From NCBI GenBank assembly GCA_017139535.1, contig WOUO01000010.1, positions 434,001 to 498,000 of the forward strand: 64,000 nucleotides of DNA, written 5' to 3'. Position 1 is the stretch's first letter; every line of letters begins with the position of its first letter. The notes below the pieces were generated by a model, which saw only the letters and a program-made list of their open reading frames with translations, searched no databases and was not told the DNA's origin. Positions 54,980-64,000 of the stretch are shown piece by piece. The translations under genes were made by a program, and so were the position numbers. Origin of the DNA: Trichocladium uniseriatum (lineage: Eukaryota > Ascomycota > Sordariomycetes > Sordariales > Chaetomiaceae).

Positions 54980-55340
54980 AGCTGAAGCGGTGCCTGCTGT
55001 GCGTGGTACGAGGTGAGGGCTATGGGTTCGGTGTGGTGCCGGCCTGTAGCCATTGTGAACCGTATGGTTGCCCGAACAGCCGCTATGTTAGGAGCCTAAT
55101 CTTTCTTATCCGATGGTGAGTTCCCTTCTAGGTAGAAGGAAATGTTACTTCTGTGGATATCTGTATATTCGAGCATCTCCGTTCGGTATACTATCTATCT
55201 TCTGTATTGGAAGAGGAAGTGGTCTACTGTCTCTGTTACTTGCCTACATACGCACTGATTTGCTGGTCCAATTCGATGGAGGTAACTGTTGAGTCTTGCT
55301 ATACGACAAGCTTTGGGAAATCGCTATAAAGAATGCCAAA
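54980..55340 (-). mobile_element. LINE (Tad-type) ORF2 3' end, mutated remnant
   Basis: Read on the minus strand, one frame gives ACRIARLNSYLHRIGPANQC followed by VCRQVTETVDHFLFQYRR, a stop, then VYRTEMLEYTDIHRSNISFY, a short gap with a stop, and NIAAVRATIRFTMATGR. This order (LNxYLHRI, then CxC...ETVxHFLFxC zinc knuckle, then the tail) is the conserved end of ORF2 in Tad-like fungal LINEs. The last knuckle Cys is Tyr and the usual Trp after RR is TAG; both are G-to-A changes in TpG context, the RIP signature. The rest of the element is absent. Confidence 0.75.
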
Positions 55341-55506
55341 CATACCACTAAATAGTATACGACTTCGCAGACGCAAACACCCAGGACACGCTCAACAACG
55401 CTCAACGTAGCATAGTCCAAGAGAAGCACCGGCAAATTAGCTACTAGACAAAGTCGGAGCCCTTTCTAAGCGAGCCGACATAGCACTACTAGGCAAACAT
55501 ACCCAA

Positions 55507-57310
55507 CTACTGTATAGCCTCCGATATAATGTTGTATGGTTGGAGGGACGTGATGAATGCTTCTAGTCGGAGTAGATCCGTTCGATCCCCAGTCTCAAGC
55601 ACGTGGCAGAAGTGGACAATGAAGGGGGCAAACGGAGCGAAGAGGATTGTCCTAGATGGTCAGCATTTGCCGGCCCGTTTCGGCTAGGGCCAGCGTACCA
55701 ATTTATATAAGTTGAGAAGAGAAACAAGCCGGAATTGGTGCTGTTAACAACGGCCATACAGCCTTGGTGCCGGGCCAGTGTCTCTCTTGCAGCCCGGATG
55801 CAGCTCTCTGTATATGTTGTGGGCGATCCAATTAGATTTGGAACAGCTCGGAGGATCAGCGTCCGGATTGATAGACGAAGCACACGATCAGACCTGATGA
55901 AGAAGTCTGTCATGTCATCATCGGCCGCCTCCTTCGAGAGCGTCTCCCACGTTTTTTGGGAGTTGACGTCAATGGGCCGTTCCCACCCACGGGGTATATT
56001 GGAACCAAGCTTACCGTTATCTCGTCGGTGAGCGCCTCATACTTGCCAAGACGGTCCAGTCGTAGCTGCATCGAAGCCTGGCGCATACTATTTGGCTGCG
56101 CAATCACTTGGGGACTGTAGAGCTGCTCATAGATCTGACCTTGTAGACGGGAAGCGATAACTCACAAGGCAAAGCCAGAGGTGATTGAGGTTTGACCTGG
56201 GCCATCTCTGGCTGGGTCCGGCAGTGTGACAACGCATTCCTGAATGGTCGGCGACCGCCCAAGTCGAAGCGAGAGGCTTTTGTCGAACATGTATACAACC
56301 CAGAAGAGAAATTGCTTGTGCCCGGCCTCGTCCGAGGGCGCAGTGAAAAATGTTTTGCTTCGGTGATATCCTAAAGTCTGGCAGAGCTCAGAAGCTTTCG
56401 AGGACAGGATCCATGCAAGAGAGGGTTTCGCCAACTCCACGGCGTAGAAAGCCTAGCATGCAGTCAGCGGGAGGCTTGAAAATCTGGAATCGTTTGCGGT
56501 TTTACCCCTAGCGCGAGCGCGGTGATTGTTTCCTCACTTGCTGGCAGATGCAAGGTCAAGTTCGCAAGAGCTGTTTCAATGTTCACCCCACAAGTTCGGG
56601 CGAGTTCGAGATATTCTTCTCGCTTGTCCGGAAGAACATTGCCGTAGGTTAAGAAGAGATAGTGAAGGATGACACTGACGGTTATGAACCCGGATGCTTG
56701 ATATTCGTTGGCGATATAAGTAGATACGCATGCTTCGAGGAAGTTGTCCATGCCAAACAGATCGGAGACCTAAGAGAGACTCGGATGTTTGTAAGCTGTT
56801 GGAGTTAGGGGTTAGGCACCACTGAAACATCGAAACAGAATGTAAAGAATTTGGGACTGACATCTTGCGAGCTTGAGCATCTCTAGCGTGTTGCCAATGG
56901 GGGGTAATTCGCACCCGTTCGGGGCAACCTGGAGGGCCACTCTGGCGTGGGGATATGTCATCTCATGCGTGGCAGGTTGCATCTTGATGGCTTCAACCAC
57001 GTTGCCGAGAGCGTTTATACCTTCACGCATCTCTGGTCTAGAGTCTCTGCTGACCACCTTTTGCAAAAGGTCCTTGGCAAAGACTGAATGTGCCGTCAAC
57101 GACGACTCCCCCTCAACTACGGCTCCCACAATCTCGGCGTGGCTAACGTGGCTAACGTGGCTCGCAGAGGTAAATCTAATCGAACTCGTGGCCTCCGCTG
57201 GTTGAGAGGACGGCGAAGGGAACCGTACTTTGATATCCTCGAGCAAGCGAAGAACGCCATCCAGTCGCCGGTCAATGAGATCAATCTTCTTTTCACTAAT
57301 TGGTAGAGAA
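55507..57310 (-). pseudogene. Fungal_trans regulator remnant lacking its zinc cluster
   Basis: Minus-strand exons are recognisable in order. From about 57310: KKIDLIDRRLDGVLRLLEDI (the linker helix usually just after a zinc cluster), then TLEMLKLAR. After an intron ending ccaacag comes YKHPSLS, then a TAG at 56770-56772 where glutamine is expected, then VSDLFGMDNFLEACVSTYIA. Next come AFYAVELAKPSLAW, QTLGYHR and LFWVVYMFDKSLSLRLGRSP, the fungal_trans core. Further left are CIRAARETLARHQGCM and, after another intron, LFAPFAPFIVHFCHVLE, ending at a stop at 55507. Splicing between the last pieces is not fully resolved. No zinc cluster lies upstream; ABC-transporter sequence does. The C-terminus is shorter than usual and abuts LINE debris. 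CAG to TAG fits RIP. Confidence 0.7.
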
Positions 57311-57348
57311 ACTGGAAGTGAGACATGCGGAAAATACGGACCATGCAC

Positions 57349-58443
57349 GACATGGAGACACTCATTGCGCTCGCCATGGTTAACGTACTGCTTAGCCGAT
57401 TCTTGTCGCTGCTGAGCGACTTCACCACCTCGGCTTCTAGTCAGCAAGGGTTTATGTCCGCCGTGCAAAAGACCGCGTAAGTTCAGCTGGTCCTCTTCTC
57501 ATCCGCGGCTAAACCTCACCAGACTCTACTTTGTCTACATCAGCATTGCCAGGTTCGCGGCTACGTACATTTACGCGTCCCTCCTCACCTACGCCGCCTA
57601 TTACTTCACTCGCAACCTGCGCTATGCATATCTCAAAGCCGCCTTTAGCCAGGAGATTGCATACTTTGACCGTGGCATCTCTGGGTCTATACCACGCAAG
57701 CGACGTCGAATGGCCAGCTCATACATTCAGGCATTGCTGAGAAACTTGGCATCTGCGTGCAAGTCATATCAACTTTGATCGCTGCCTTTTGTTATCGCTT
57801 TCATGAGCCAGTGCAAGCTGACGCTCATCTTGGTCTGCATCATCCCAGCCCTCCTACTTATCGTCGGTACGGCCTCGGTGCCGGATTCTCAAGATCCAAC
57901 CGCAGGCAGGGAGCTACGCCGAAAGCATCTTGAGCGGCATCAGAACGGTCCACGCCTTCAGCCTCCGATCGCGAGTGGTGGCCAAGTTTGACACCTTCCT
58001 GCAGGAAGTCTCCGGCAGGGGCAGAAGAAGAGCCTCATCTACGGTGTTATGTTTGGCGGCGAGTACTTCGTCATTTTTAGCGGCATGGGCTTGGCCTTTT
58101 GGTAGGGCATAACCATGTTCGCTCGGGGTGAAGTTCCCAACGTCGGGAAAGTGTTTACGTATGTCTGTCCCTTTTAGCCGTGTTGGACGCTCCGACAGGC
58201 GGAAATTAACTGACCCCAGCCAACTATCAGCGTGCTTTTCTCCGTCATCATTGCCGCAACTTCCATCACGTCCATCGGTCTGCTAGAGCGATGGTACAAC
58301 CCGACATCGGGCACCATTACATTCGATGGGCAGGACATCAAGGAGCTCAATCTCTCATGGCTGCGTACAAACGTCCGTCTAGTTCAACAGGTATGGTGCC
58401 TATCGAAAATCGCCGTTCGTCAACAGAGAGCAGTAACCTGATA

Positions 58444-58474
<31 letters not shown>

Positions 58475-58540
58475 CCGTCTTTGTTCAATAGCAGCGTCTT
58501 CGACAACATTGTCAATGGTTCTAAAGCGACACTCAGCACA
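57349..58540 (+). pseudogene. ABC-B (multidrug) transporter remnant lacking Walker A
   Basis: The first transmembrane domain is recognisable: LIALAMVNVLLSRFLSLL, an intron, then LYFVYISIARFAATYIYASL and LRYAYLKAAFSQEIAYFD. A frame break then gives ATSNGQLIHSGIAEKLGICV, and another leads to VIAFMSQCKLTLILVCIIPA. Later come ESILSGIRTVHAFSLRSRVV and GGEYFVIFSGMGLAFW followed by TAG. SVIIAATSITS is then joined directly to IGLLERWYNPTSGTITFDGQ, so the segment with the A-loop and Walker A (about 70-80 residues in relatives) is missing. NVRLVQQ, an intron with poly(A), and NPSLFNSSVFDNIVNG follow, after which homology ends. The second half is absent. The family exports drugs or peptides; this copy cannot bind ATP normally. 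Confidence 0.8.
58443..58470. repeat. 28-nt poly(A) tract
   Basis: A pure run of 28 adenines lies inside the last recognisable intron of the ABC remnant, directly before the acceptor AG. It could be slippage of a short tract or the tail of an inserted retroposon. Confidence 0.95.
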
Positions 58541-58689
58541 CACCGCGAAACATACAGAGAAATCAGCTCGGAGACCAAACAGAAGCGTACGGGAAAGATC
58601 GGCCTCTGTGCCTACATCCACGCCATCGACAGGGCTGACACCGACCAGTGTCAATGCGTACACTATAGCTCTCTATTTTTTTTCTCCTT

Positions 58690-59746
58690 CTGAAAGATCC
58701 CTGACGGGCTTGGATTTCCCCTCCCCTCACCGAAAGCCTCAAGGTATACGACGCGCGGAACTGTCTGATAGGACGCCCGGTGAAGATACGACTCCTTCCG
58801 TGTCGGCCACAGACCTGCCGCCTCCGCCATACGCCCCGCCCCCGCCAAATCTCACAAACAGATCCTGGTCTTCGTCTGGAACAGTTCCAGGGCCCTTAGT
58901 TTACCATGCATCTGTGCCGGACGTTGAAAAGTCCAGCATCTTTTCGATAGGGCAAACGGCAATCCTATCTAACCGAGAGTCAACGGTAGCCAGTAGTGGA
59001 CTACCGGCCCTGTTTGGCGACCTTAAACCCTTTTCGATCGAACTCGTGCGCCTGGTCCACGAAAGCCGCTTCACGCTGCTCAAGTCGTACGATATGTTTG
59101 GCGCCTACTTTGGGTGTGCCGCCGAGCTCTACGAGATGATCCCCGCGCTCCACAAGTTCTACGCGACGCACGAGATGGAGATGTCGACGGGCCGCGATCT
59201 TGGCTACGCGGCCGAGTTCAGCAGACTCCACTGGGAGATCTCCTCGTGGATGGCGCCGCTGGATCCTCTCGGCTCCCTTTACCAGCACACTGACGCGTGG
59301 TTCAACGACCTCGGTGGCTATGAGCGGCCCGAGGATCGCGCTGCCCGGGTGGAGGCCGAGAGGGTTCGCAAGGCTTGCGAATCAGCGATGGTCGTGTCCG
59401 GTTATGTCATTCAGAAAAAACCCTCCTTCTCTTTTTGATCTCGGCCTATATCCGCCGTCCGGAAGACCACGACCGTCTTGTGGTGGGTACCCAGCCGATT
59501 GTGGATGAGGCCCTTGACATATTTGATCAGATTCGGGGCACAACATGGGAAAACACCACGTGGTGGCCGATTGTCATCGTGGGATTACAACAAAAGTTGG
59601 GGAATCTGGCACCAGTTCAAATAACGCCTTTTCTACGGACTAGTTATCTAATCTCAACAATGGATGTCGGGGTCCGACATGCGCAAGCGATAGCCCAACT
59701 GCAAGGCTTTTTTATTCCGAACCATGGAATGAAGGACAGCGACTGA
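58690..59746 (+). pseudogene. Fungal_trans_2 regulator remnant without zinc cluster
   Basis: The frame from about 58700 encodes a Pro/Ser-rich region (LPPPPYAPPPPNL), then a helical part (FGDLKPFSIELVRLVHESRF, FGCAAELYEMIPALHKFYAT, SRLHWEISSWMAPLDPLGSL). At 59415-59420 a run of six A causes a frame change; after it LLLFLISAYIRRPEDHDRLV and ALDIFDQIRGTTWENTTWWP follow, then STMDVGVRHAQAI, the typical end of the Fungal_trans_2 domain, and a TGA at 59744-59746. Removing one A restores the frame, so the lesion may be recent or a homopolymer sequencing error. The N-terminal Zn2Cys6 domain is absent and ABC-remnant sequence lies there instead. Confidence 0.7.
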
Positions 59747-59761
59747 CTATGTCTCGCAAAA

Positions 59762-60084
59762 TCAGTCATCCAACTCCTTCTTCTTGCTCTCACTCTTGGC
59801 CACAGGCGCCCCGGTCTTTGGCTCATTCTTGGAGCCAGGATCGTTCTCGTAGCCACCGCCGTGGGCCTCATACTCCTTGGCCAGCTTCATCCCCTTCCAA
59901 GCTGCCCATTGCCCCTTGCCCTCTCCGGATTTGTTGGGCTCCTGTTGGATCTCTGTTGACAAAGGAAAACTGATTAGCATGCAATCACACTGCAATGTAC
60001 TTGATGCCCCCATGATGACCACTGACCTTCTTTGAGTTGCTGGCGGAGTTCCGGATCGGTGGGGTTGCCTTTGCTGCTTGGCAT
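59762..60084 (-). CDS. Small conserved hydrophilic protein
   Basis: Exons 60084-60027 and 59952-59762 join to 82 residues; the intron has a gtcagt donor, a gctaat branch site and a caacag acceptor. The protein begins MPSSKGNPTDPELRQQLKEE and continues IQQEPNKSGEGKGQWAAWKG, then a Lys/Glu/Gly-rich tail ending KKKELDD. It is charged and probably disordered, with no signal peptide. It resembles small unnamed proteins seen across filamentous ascomycetes, but I cannot name a function. Its stop lies 15 bases from the regulator remnant. Confidence 0.8.
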
Positions 60085-60697
60085 TGTCGATCTGTAAGAG
60101 GAAGGAAAGAATTGATGGGGAACTTCAAGGCAAAGTGGCGTTGCTGCATTTCTTGGGAGGGTGTCCTACGTTATGTCTTTGGTATCTGTATGGGGTTGAA
60201 CCTATCCCTTGAATGACCTTGCCAATCCTCATCTATGATATGACACCATGACGACGTCATTCCGATAAACGTTTACCCCTTGAGAGAGGCCCTCTCAATG
60301 CCCCTGGGAGAGGCAGAACTATTTCTTCTCTCTGAGGAATGGCACAGATTGCAATGTAGGAGAAGACGGCGGTTTAACGAGAGTTTGTAGTTTTTCTAAA
60401 GAATGCTTCTATCTATTGGCTCTCTATATGTCATTATAGACTCCTGTCTCTTGATTGTTCGTCTTTCACCCTGGTGGGGATGTTTGTTCTCCTCGACCAT
60501 CCCAGCTCTTAGGAGGATAAAGCAGAGAACTGTCAGCCCCTTAATCGCTAGCCAAACTAATGCCCATTGATATTATCCGGTGCCGACCCCTGACCATGCC
60601 ACCATTCCATTTGCGGTTACGTGCATCATTCAAGGCTGATGGGATGAAAATTTGCCCAGGACGAAAGTCAGGAACCATTTGCACGGAAAGGTTGACA
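60085..60697. other. Intergenic: divergent promoter region
   Basis: It holds the promoters of the small protein (minus) and the membrane protein (plus). No gene seen. Confidence 0.5.
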
Positions 60698-62371
60698 ATG
60701 GCCACCTCGCGCATATGGCTCTTCGCACTCAACACTGTCTCATTGGCCTGTCTCTTGACCGGAATCTATTATGCTGTTCGATACCACAACAAACCGCTTC
60801 TGGCATGGGACGTGCCCACCCACCTTTCCTACCAGAAGATAGGAACAGTTGTCCACTCGCGCAAGCTGGCACGCTATGATGCCGATCTTTGGAATTACGC
60901 CGTCCAGATTTGCGGAGGAGCCATTGCAGCAATTACTATTCTTTCCTTCCAGCGTCACCGCAGCGGGCAATCACAATGGAGAGGCCAGTCGACTTCGGGC
61001 CCAGATTCGCGCCCGTCACTCAGCTCGGCGACAGGAAGCACATGGAGCCGGTTCGGGCTTAACCTCAACGGCAAGATGGGTCTCACCACCATCTTGGCGT
61101 GTATTTCTGTTGGCGCCGGCGTCTTTGGCAGCCTGTTTGGAATGCACTCCACAACATGGACGACAACGAGCCCCATTGGCGCCGTTTCTACAGCGGCCAT
61201 CACGGACGAGCTCACGCGCGTCCCGGCTGCGACCCCATGGGACATGACTTCCGTGATGCTGCGCAGCGCCTTCGAGCGCGCTGTTTCGCAGAAGCCGCAT
61301 GGAATACACGTCACACATCGCTACCTCACGCGCCATCTCACAAACGGGGAGGGCGTGCGAGTCGGGAGGACCGTCTACCCAACCATTCGGACACACGGCG
61401 TCGGCGTCGCGCCGGCCCCATGGGAGCGGAGCGGTTACCGCGTGCCAGTTGGCCAGAGCCGTGTGCTAGCCTACGAGCCCATCGTGGCCGCAACCAATGT
61501 GACTGTCCAGTGCAGCGACAGCACCGAGGACTGGGCCTGGGGTTATGAAGTTCACGAATTCGCCTCGACCGAAGAACCCGATCAACCAAACACCATCATT
61601 CATCGTTTCCACTTTTCGCCCAAGACGGACTGGCACACGCGCGGGCCGAACCGAACCGTCACATACGTCGACCCGGGCAAGAGATTCAACCTCGAGACCT
61701 GGGAAGCCTTGAAGAAAGAGGGCGATGACCCCGAGCATTCGAACAACCCGGAGGTACACCAAATCTTCGTCTTCACCGATGTTGACCCGATCGAGCGGGT
61801 CCCCAAAGTCGTTCTCATCGATTGCCTGTACGGAGGCGTCGATGTCATCAGACAAGTGACCATGACTTCACCCCTGGAGCCCATCTCCATCGGGGACGTC
61901 AGAGACACCAAGGGCGCTCTCGGCATGGAGGACCTGTACCCCGCAGCGTCAGCCATCGACAAAGCCCTCGGCCGCGACGGAGGCGCCATGACCGCCGGCC
62001 TGGCGGCTGCGTCGCTCCAAATGTGGGATTATCTCAACGGCCGGACGCTCGAACTCCACGAGTTGATCGAGCACGTCTTGGTCGACACGGCACAGGCCTA
62101 CTTCAGCCTTGTCAGGCAGTGGAGGGAGGATGCGCAATTCTTCTCGTGGCCGCGGGACGTTCCGGCAGGCCACCTGACGGCGACCACGAAGCGCATTGGC
62201 TGGGCTGGCAGCGCCGGGCTGGGGGGTGTGGTTGTTCTCGGGCTGCTTGCACTGCTGCCGCTCACGGCTCTGACGAGTTTATCGCGAGGTGTGGTGCGTG
62301 ACTACCGGCGGAGAGAGTTTTCCAACAAGTTCGAACTGAAGGACGGGGTGATTAAAAAGAAATCTGATTAG
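60698..62371 (+). CDS. Multi-pass membrane protein with large extracytosolic domain, unknown family
   Basis: A single exon of 557 residues from the ATG at 60698; the frame is open 46 codons upstream, but that part looks like leader. Membrane segments are predicted at about 5-25 (IWLFALNTVSLACLLTGIYY), 65-90 (YAVQICGGAIAAITIL), 125-150 (LTTILACISVGAGVFGSLFG) and near 515-540 (GGVVVLGLLALLPLTALTSL). Between the third and fourth lies a large polar region of about 365 residues with sequons (NVTV, NRTV) and few cysteines (CSDS, DCLYGG), probably outside the cytosol. The tail is basic, ending KKKSD, which could act as an ER-retrieval KKxx-like signal only if shifted, so I do not claim it. This topology is common in uncharacterised ascomycete proteins. 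Intact. Confidence 0.75.
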   Translation: MATSRIWLFALNTVSLACLLTGIYYAVRYHNKPLLAWDVPTHLSYQKIGTVVHSRKLARYDADLWNYAVQICGGAIAAITILSFQRHRSGQSQWRGQSTSGPDSRPSLSSATGSTWSRFGLNLNGKMGLTTILACISVGAGVFGSLFGMHSTTWTTTSPIGAVSTAAITDELTRVPAATPWDMTSVMLRSAFERAVSQKPHGIHVTHRYLTRHLTNGEGVRVGRTVYPTIRTHGVGVAPAPWERSGYRVPVGQSRVLAYEPIVAATNVTVQCSDSTEDWAWGYEVHEFASTEEPDQPNTIIHRFHFSPKTDWHTRGPNRTVTYVDPGKRFNLETWEALKKEGDDPEHSNNPEVHQIFVFTDVDPIERVPKVVLIDCLYGGVDVIRQVTMTSPLEPISIGDVRDTKGALGMEDLYPAASAIDKALGRDGGAMTAGLAAASLQMWDYLNGRTLELHELIEHVLVDTAQAYFSLVRQWREDAQFFSWPRDVPAGHLTATTKRIGWAGSAGLGGVVVLGLLALLPLTALTSLSRGVVRDYRRREFSNKFELKDGVIKKKSD

Positions 62372-63313
62372 ACTTCAATTGGCTTGCTCGTCGCTCGGGC
62401 TCTATCTCCTTGATACTCTTACAATGGTACGGTATTAACTTCATATTCAACCTACCTTTGAGTTCAAGCCAATAAATGATACTATTACGGCTTTAACATT
62501 AATCTGTGTCCTTCTCTCTTTGGCTATTCACTTGCTGTCTAACAACGCCCTCAGGCAAGAATTACCGGGCCCTGACGAAGTCTAACATGTAGTTGCCTGA
62601 CTGGGATCGGAGTTTTGGTATTTCCTTTGCCTGCAAGTGTCGCTGTTGACCGCAACTTGCCGAACGTTGGTTCACTCTCTCGTGGTCTTGGTATGGACGG
62701 AGTCAAGAAACTGTCAAAATTTGCATCAAGCAACTTATCTCGGCATCAAGTTGCCGTGACCCACGGACTGTGTCCGCTTGTGATTCCGGCCACAAGACGA
62801 CACTCTGGGTTGCTATACCATGGTTTAGTTGATATTTATCGACTTGCACACCGGGCCGCTATTCCTTAGACTGCTGTCCTATCTGATAGAGTGATGTCGG
62901 GTTTTTAGTCGGGCAGTATCGTCTGAGAACATATTCTCCCACCTCGTACCTGGAGTGCCACTACTCCATTGCCTGACGCCAGGCTACGATTTACTTTGAC
63001 TGGCTTCAGCCCCGCAGTTCATGCGTCGAAGTCTTCAAGGCGGATCTTGGTCAGCACTTAGAAGTAGTCTGTTCCTGCAGCTACAGGGACAACATTTGGA
63101 GTTTTAGACCTACTGCCTGCGTCTTATAGCAAGGTGTGCAACTTTCTGGTATCCGGCTGTTCATTCCCATCATGCGATGAGAGCCATGGCGGTTTAGGCA
63201 ACAAAGAGTCATTTTTGAGTATATAATTGGTGAGGCGACTGGCGATTGCATCAAGAGCAGATCAACTGTGCATCCACTCCTTTTGCTGTTATATCCACGG
63301 TGTTTTTGACAAG
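62372..63313. other. Intergenic, no gene seen
   Basis: 3' flank of the membrane-protein gene and promoter of the cyanovirin-N-like gene. Short frames only. Confidence 0.5.
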
Positions 63314-63914
63314 ATGGAGGTCTCAGCCACTCTCGCCATAGGCGTTGCCTTCCTGCCCAATGTTGCGGTTGCCGCCGGCGGTTTCTGGCACAGCTACAGG
63401 AGCAACGTTAGTTTCCGCTGATGCCGGGCCAGGTTCCAATTGCGTGTATGCTAACTAGCTCGTTGTCAGTGGTACATCGAGGGCGGCCACTACATGGTTG
63501 CCGAGTGCAGGAAGGTCGACGGAAGCTACATGCGGACCCGGCAGGACATGAACCTATGCCTGGCCAACGCCCACGGCAATGCCGTCGAACGCGATAAGTA
63601 AGAGCACTAACTAGCCCGTTTTTGTCCACGCAAGAGCTAACAAGAATGAAGTGGCGGCTTCAGCAACAGCTGCTGGGGCTGCCAGCAGGGCGAGGGCATC
63701 ATCACGGCCGACGAGCCTCCCACGAGCTTCATCACTTGCATCTGCCGTACCGGCGAAGGAAACAGGGAGACGTCGAGCAGCTTTGATTTGAGTAAGTTGT
63801 TCCAAGCAGGTGTTCTCCAGGTGATATTAACGATATTAACGCGTGCCAGACACGATTGTTGAGAACCGCGACGGTTACATGTGGTGCTACAACCACCGCA
63901 GCGCGATTCACTAA
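63314..63914 (+). CDS. Small secreted cyanovirin-N homology (CVNH) protein
   Basis: Four exons (63314-63406, 63470-63597, 63652-63791, 63850-63914) join in frame to 141 residues. The N-terminus MEVSATLAIGVAFLPNVAVA is a probable signal peptide. The rest has the two-fold CVNH pattern: YMVAECRKVDGSYMRTRQDM then NLCLAN, and in the second half GGFSNSCWGC, TCICRTGEG, SSFDLNTIVENRDGYMWC. The paired DxNxCxxNxxG-like elements and alternating cysteines fit this lectin family, whose fungal members bind mannose-type glycans. A secreted or cell-wall location is likely; role unknown. An upstream in-frame start at 63227 would spoil the signal peptide, so 63314 is preferred. Confidence 0.75.
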
Positions 63915-64000
63915 GCCAAGATCTTGGACCTTGGCGTTGCCTTGGCATTGCTACTTCGTACCCCCAATGATACCATCCCAACACGGAGTCTCCCGTGTCT

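Noticed and set aside
55441..55520. Plus-strand LINE-like string (ALLGKHTQLLYS) next to the minus-strand LINE remnant
   Set aside because: Too short, in the opposite orientation and partly overlapping the regulator remnant; a second inverted fragment cannot be supported by eye.
1..64000. CRISPR array, bacterial operon or phage structure
   Set aside because: No spaced direct repeats of that kind; introns and gene families are eukaryotic.

Overview
The window is nuclear DNA of a filamentous ascomycete. The genes carry short spliceosomal introns (about 45-190 nt) with GT donors and CTAAC/CTGAC-type branch sites. The families are typically fungal: Zn2Cys6 activators, RTA1, DUF3112, 2EXR, UGT80, fungal GH78. 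Coding sequence is GC-rich, several broken genes carry CpA-to-TpA (RIP-like) stops, and LINE debris is present. Gene content suggests Sordariomycetes, perhaps Sordariales; that placement is inference. Exon joins were worked out by hand from frame, splice motifs and family fit, and each full model given sums to a whole number of codons.

0-19 kb is an accessory stretch. It opens with a broken LRR gene and a Zn2Cys6 stub, then an RTA1 membrane protein, an intact Zn2Cys6 regulator, a secreted GH78 alpha-L-rhamnosidase divergent from a sterol-glucosyltransferase-like UGT80, and an MFS monocarboxylate-type transporter. Next come a metallo-beta-lactamase (UlaG-like) gene with an in-frame TAG, an isochorismatase hydrolase, and a second, truncated copy of the beta-lactamase fold joined directly to the isochorismatase stop codon.

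19-29 kb is a gene graveyard mixed with live genes: an orphan WD40 repeat, a casein-kinase-1 pseudogene, a kinase-like scrap, a frameshifted Myb-chromodomain gene, a 2EXR gene, an MDR-type reductase, a RapZ-C-like protein and a degraded gene of unknown family.

29-54 kb is mostly intact. It holds a large single-exon pseudokinase with an RGG tail, a divergent mitochondrial sulfide-oxidation pair (sulfide:quinone oxidoreductase and persulfide dioxygenase) sharing a 0.9 kb promoter, a kinase-fold protein, a DUF3112 membrane protein, a TPR-SET protein, two Zn2Cys6 regulators, a second 2EXR gene, an uncharacterised protein and an LRR gene with a frame break.

54.9-59.8 kb is a mosaic of remnants: a LINE 3' end, a regulator lacking its DNA-binding domain, an ABC-B transporter lacking its Walker A region, and a second regulator remnant also without a zinc cluster. 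The window ends with a small conserved protein, an orphan multi-pass membrane protein and a small secreted cyanovirin-N-like protein.

The best functional inference is the sulfide pair: SQR oxidises sulfide to a persulfide and the dioxygenase converts the persulfide to sulfite in the mitochondrion. The GH78/UGT80/MFS/regulator neighbourhood could serve plant glycoside use, but that is inference from position only.
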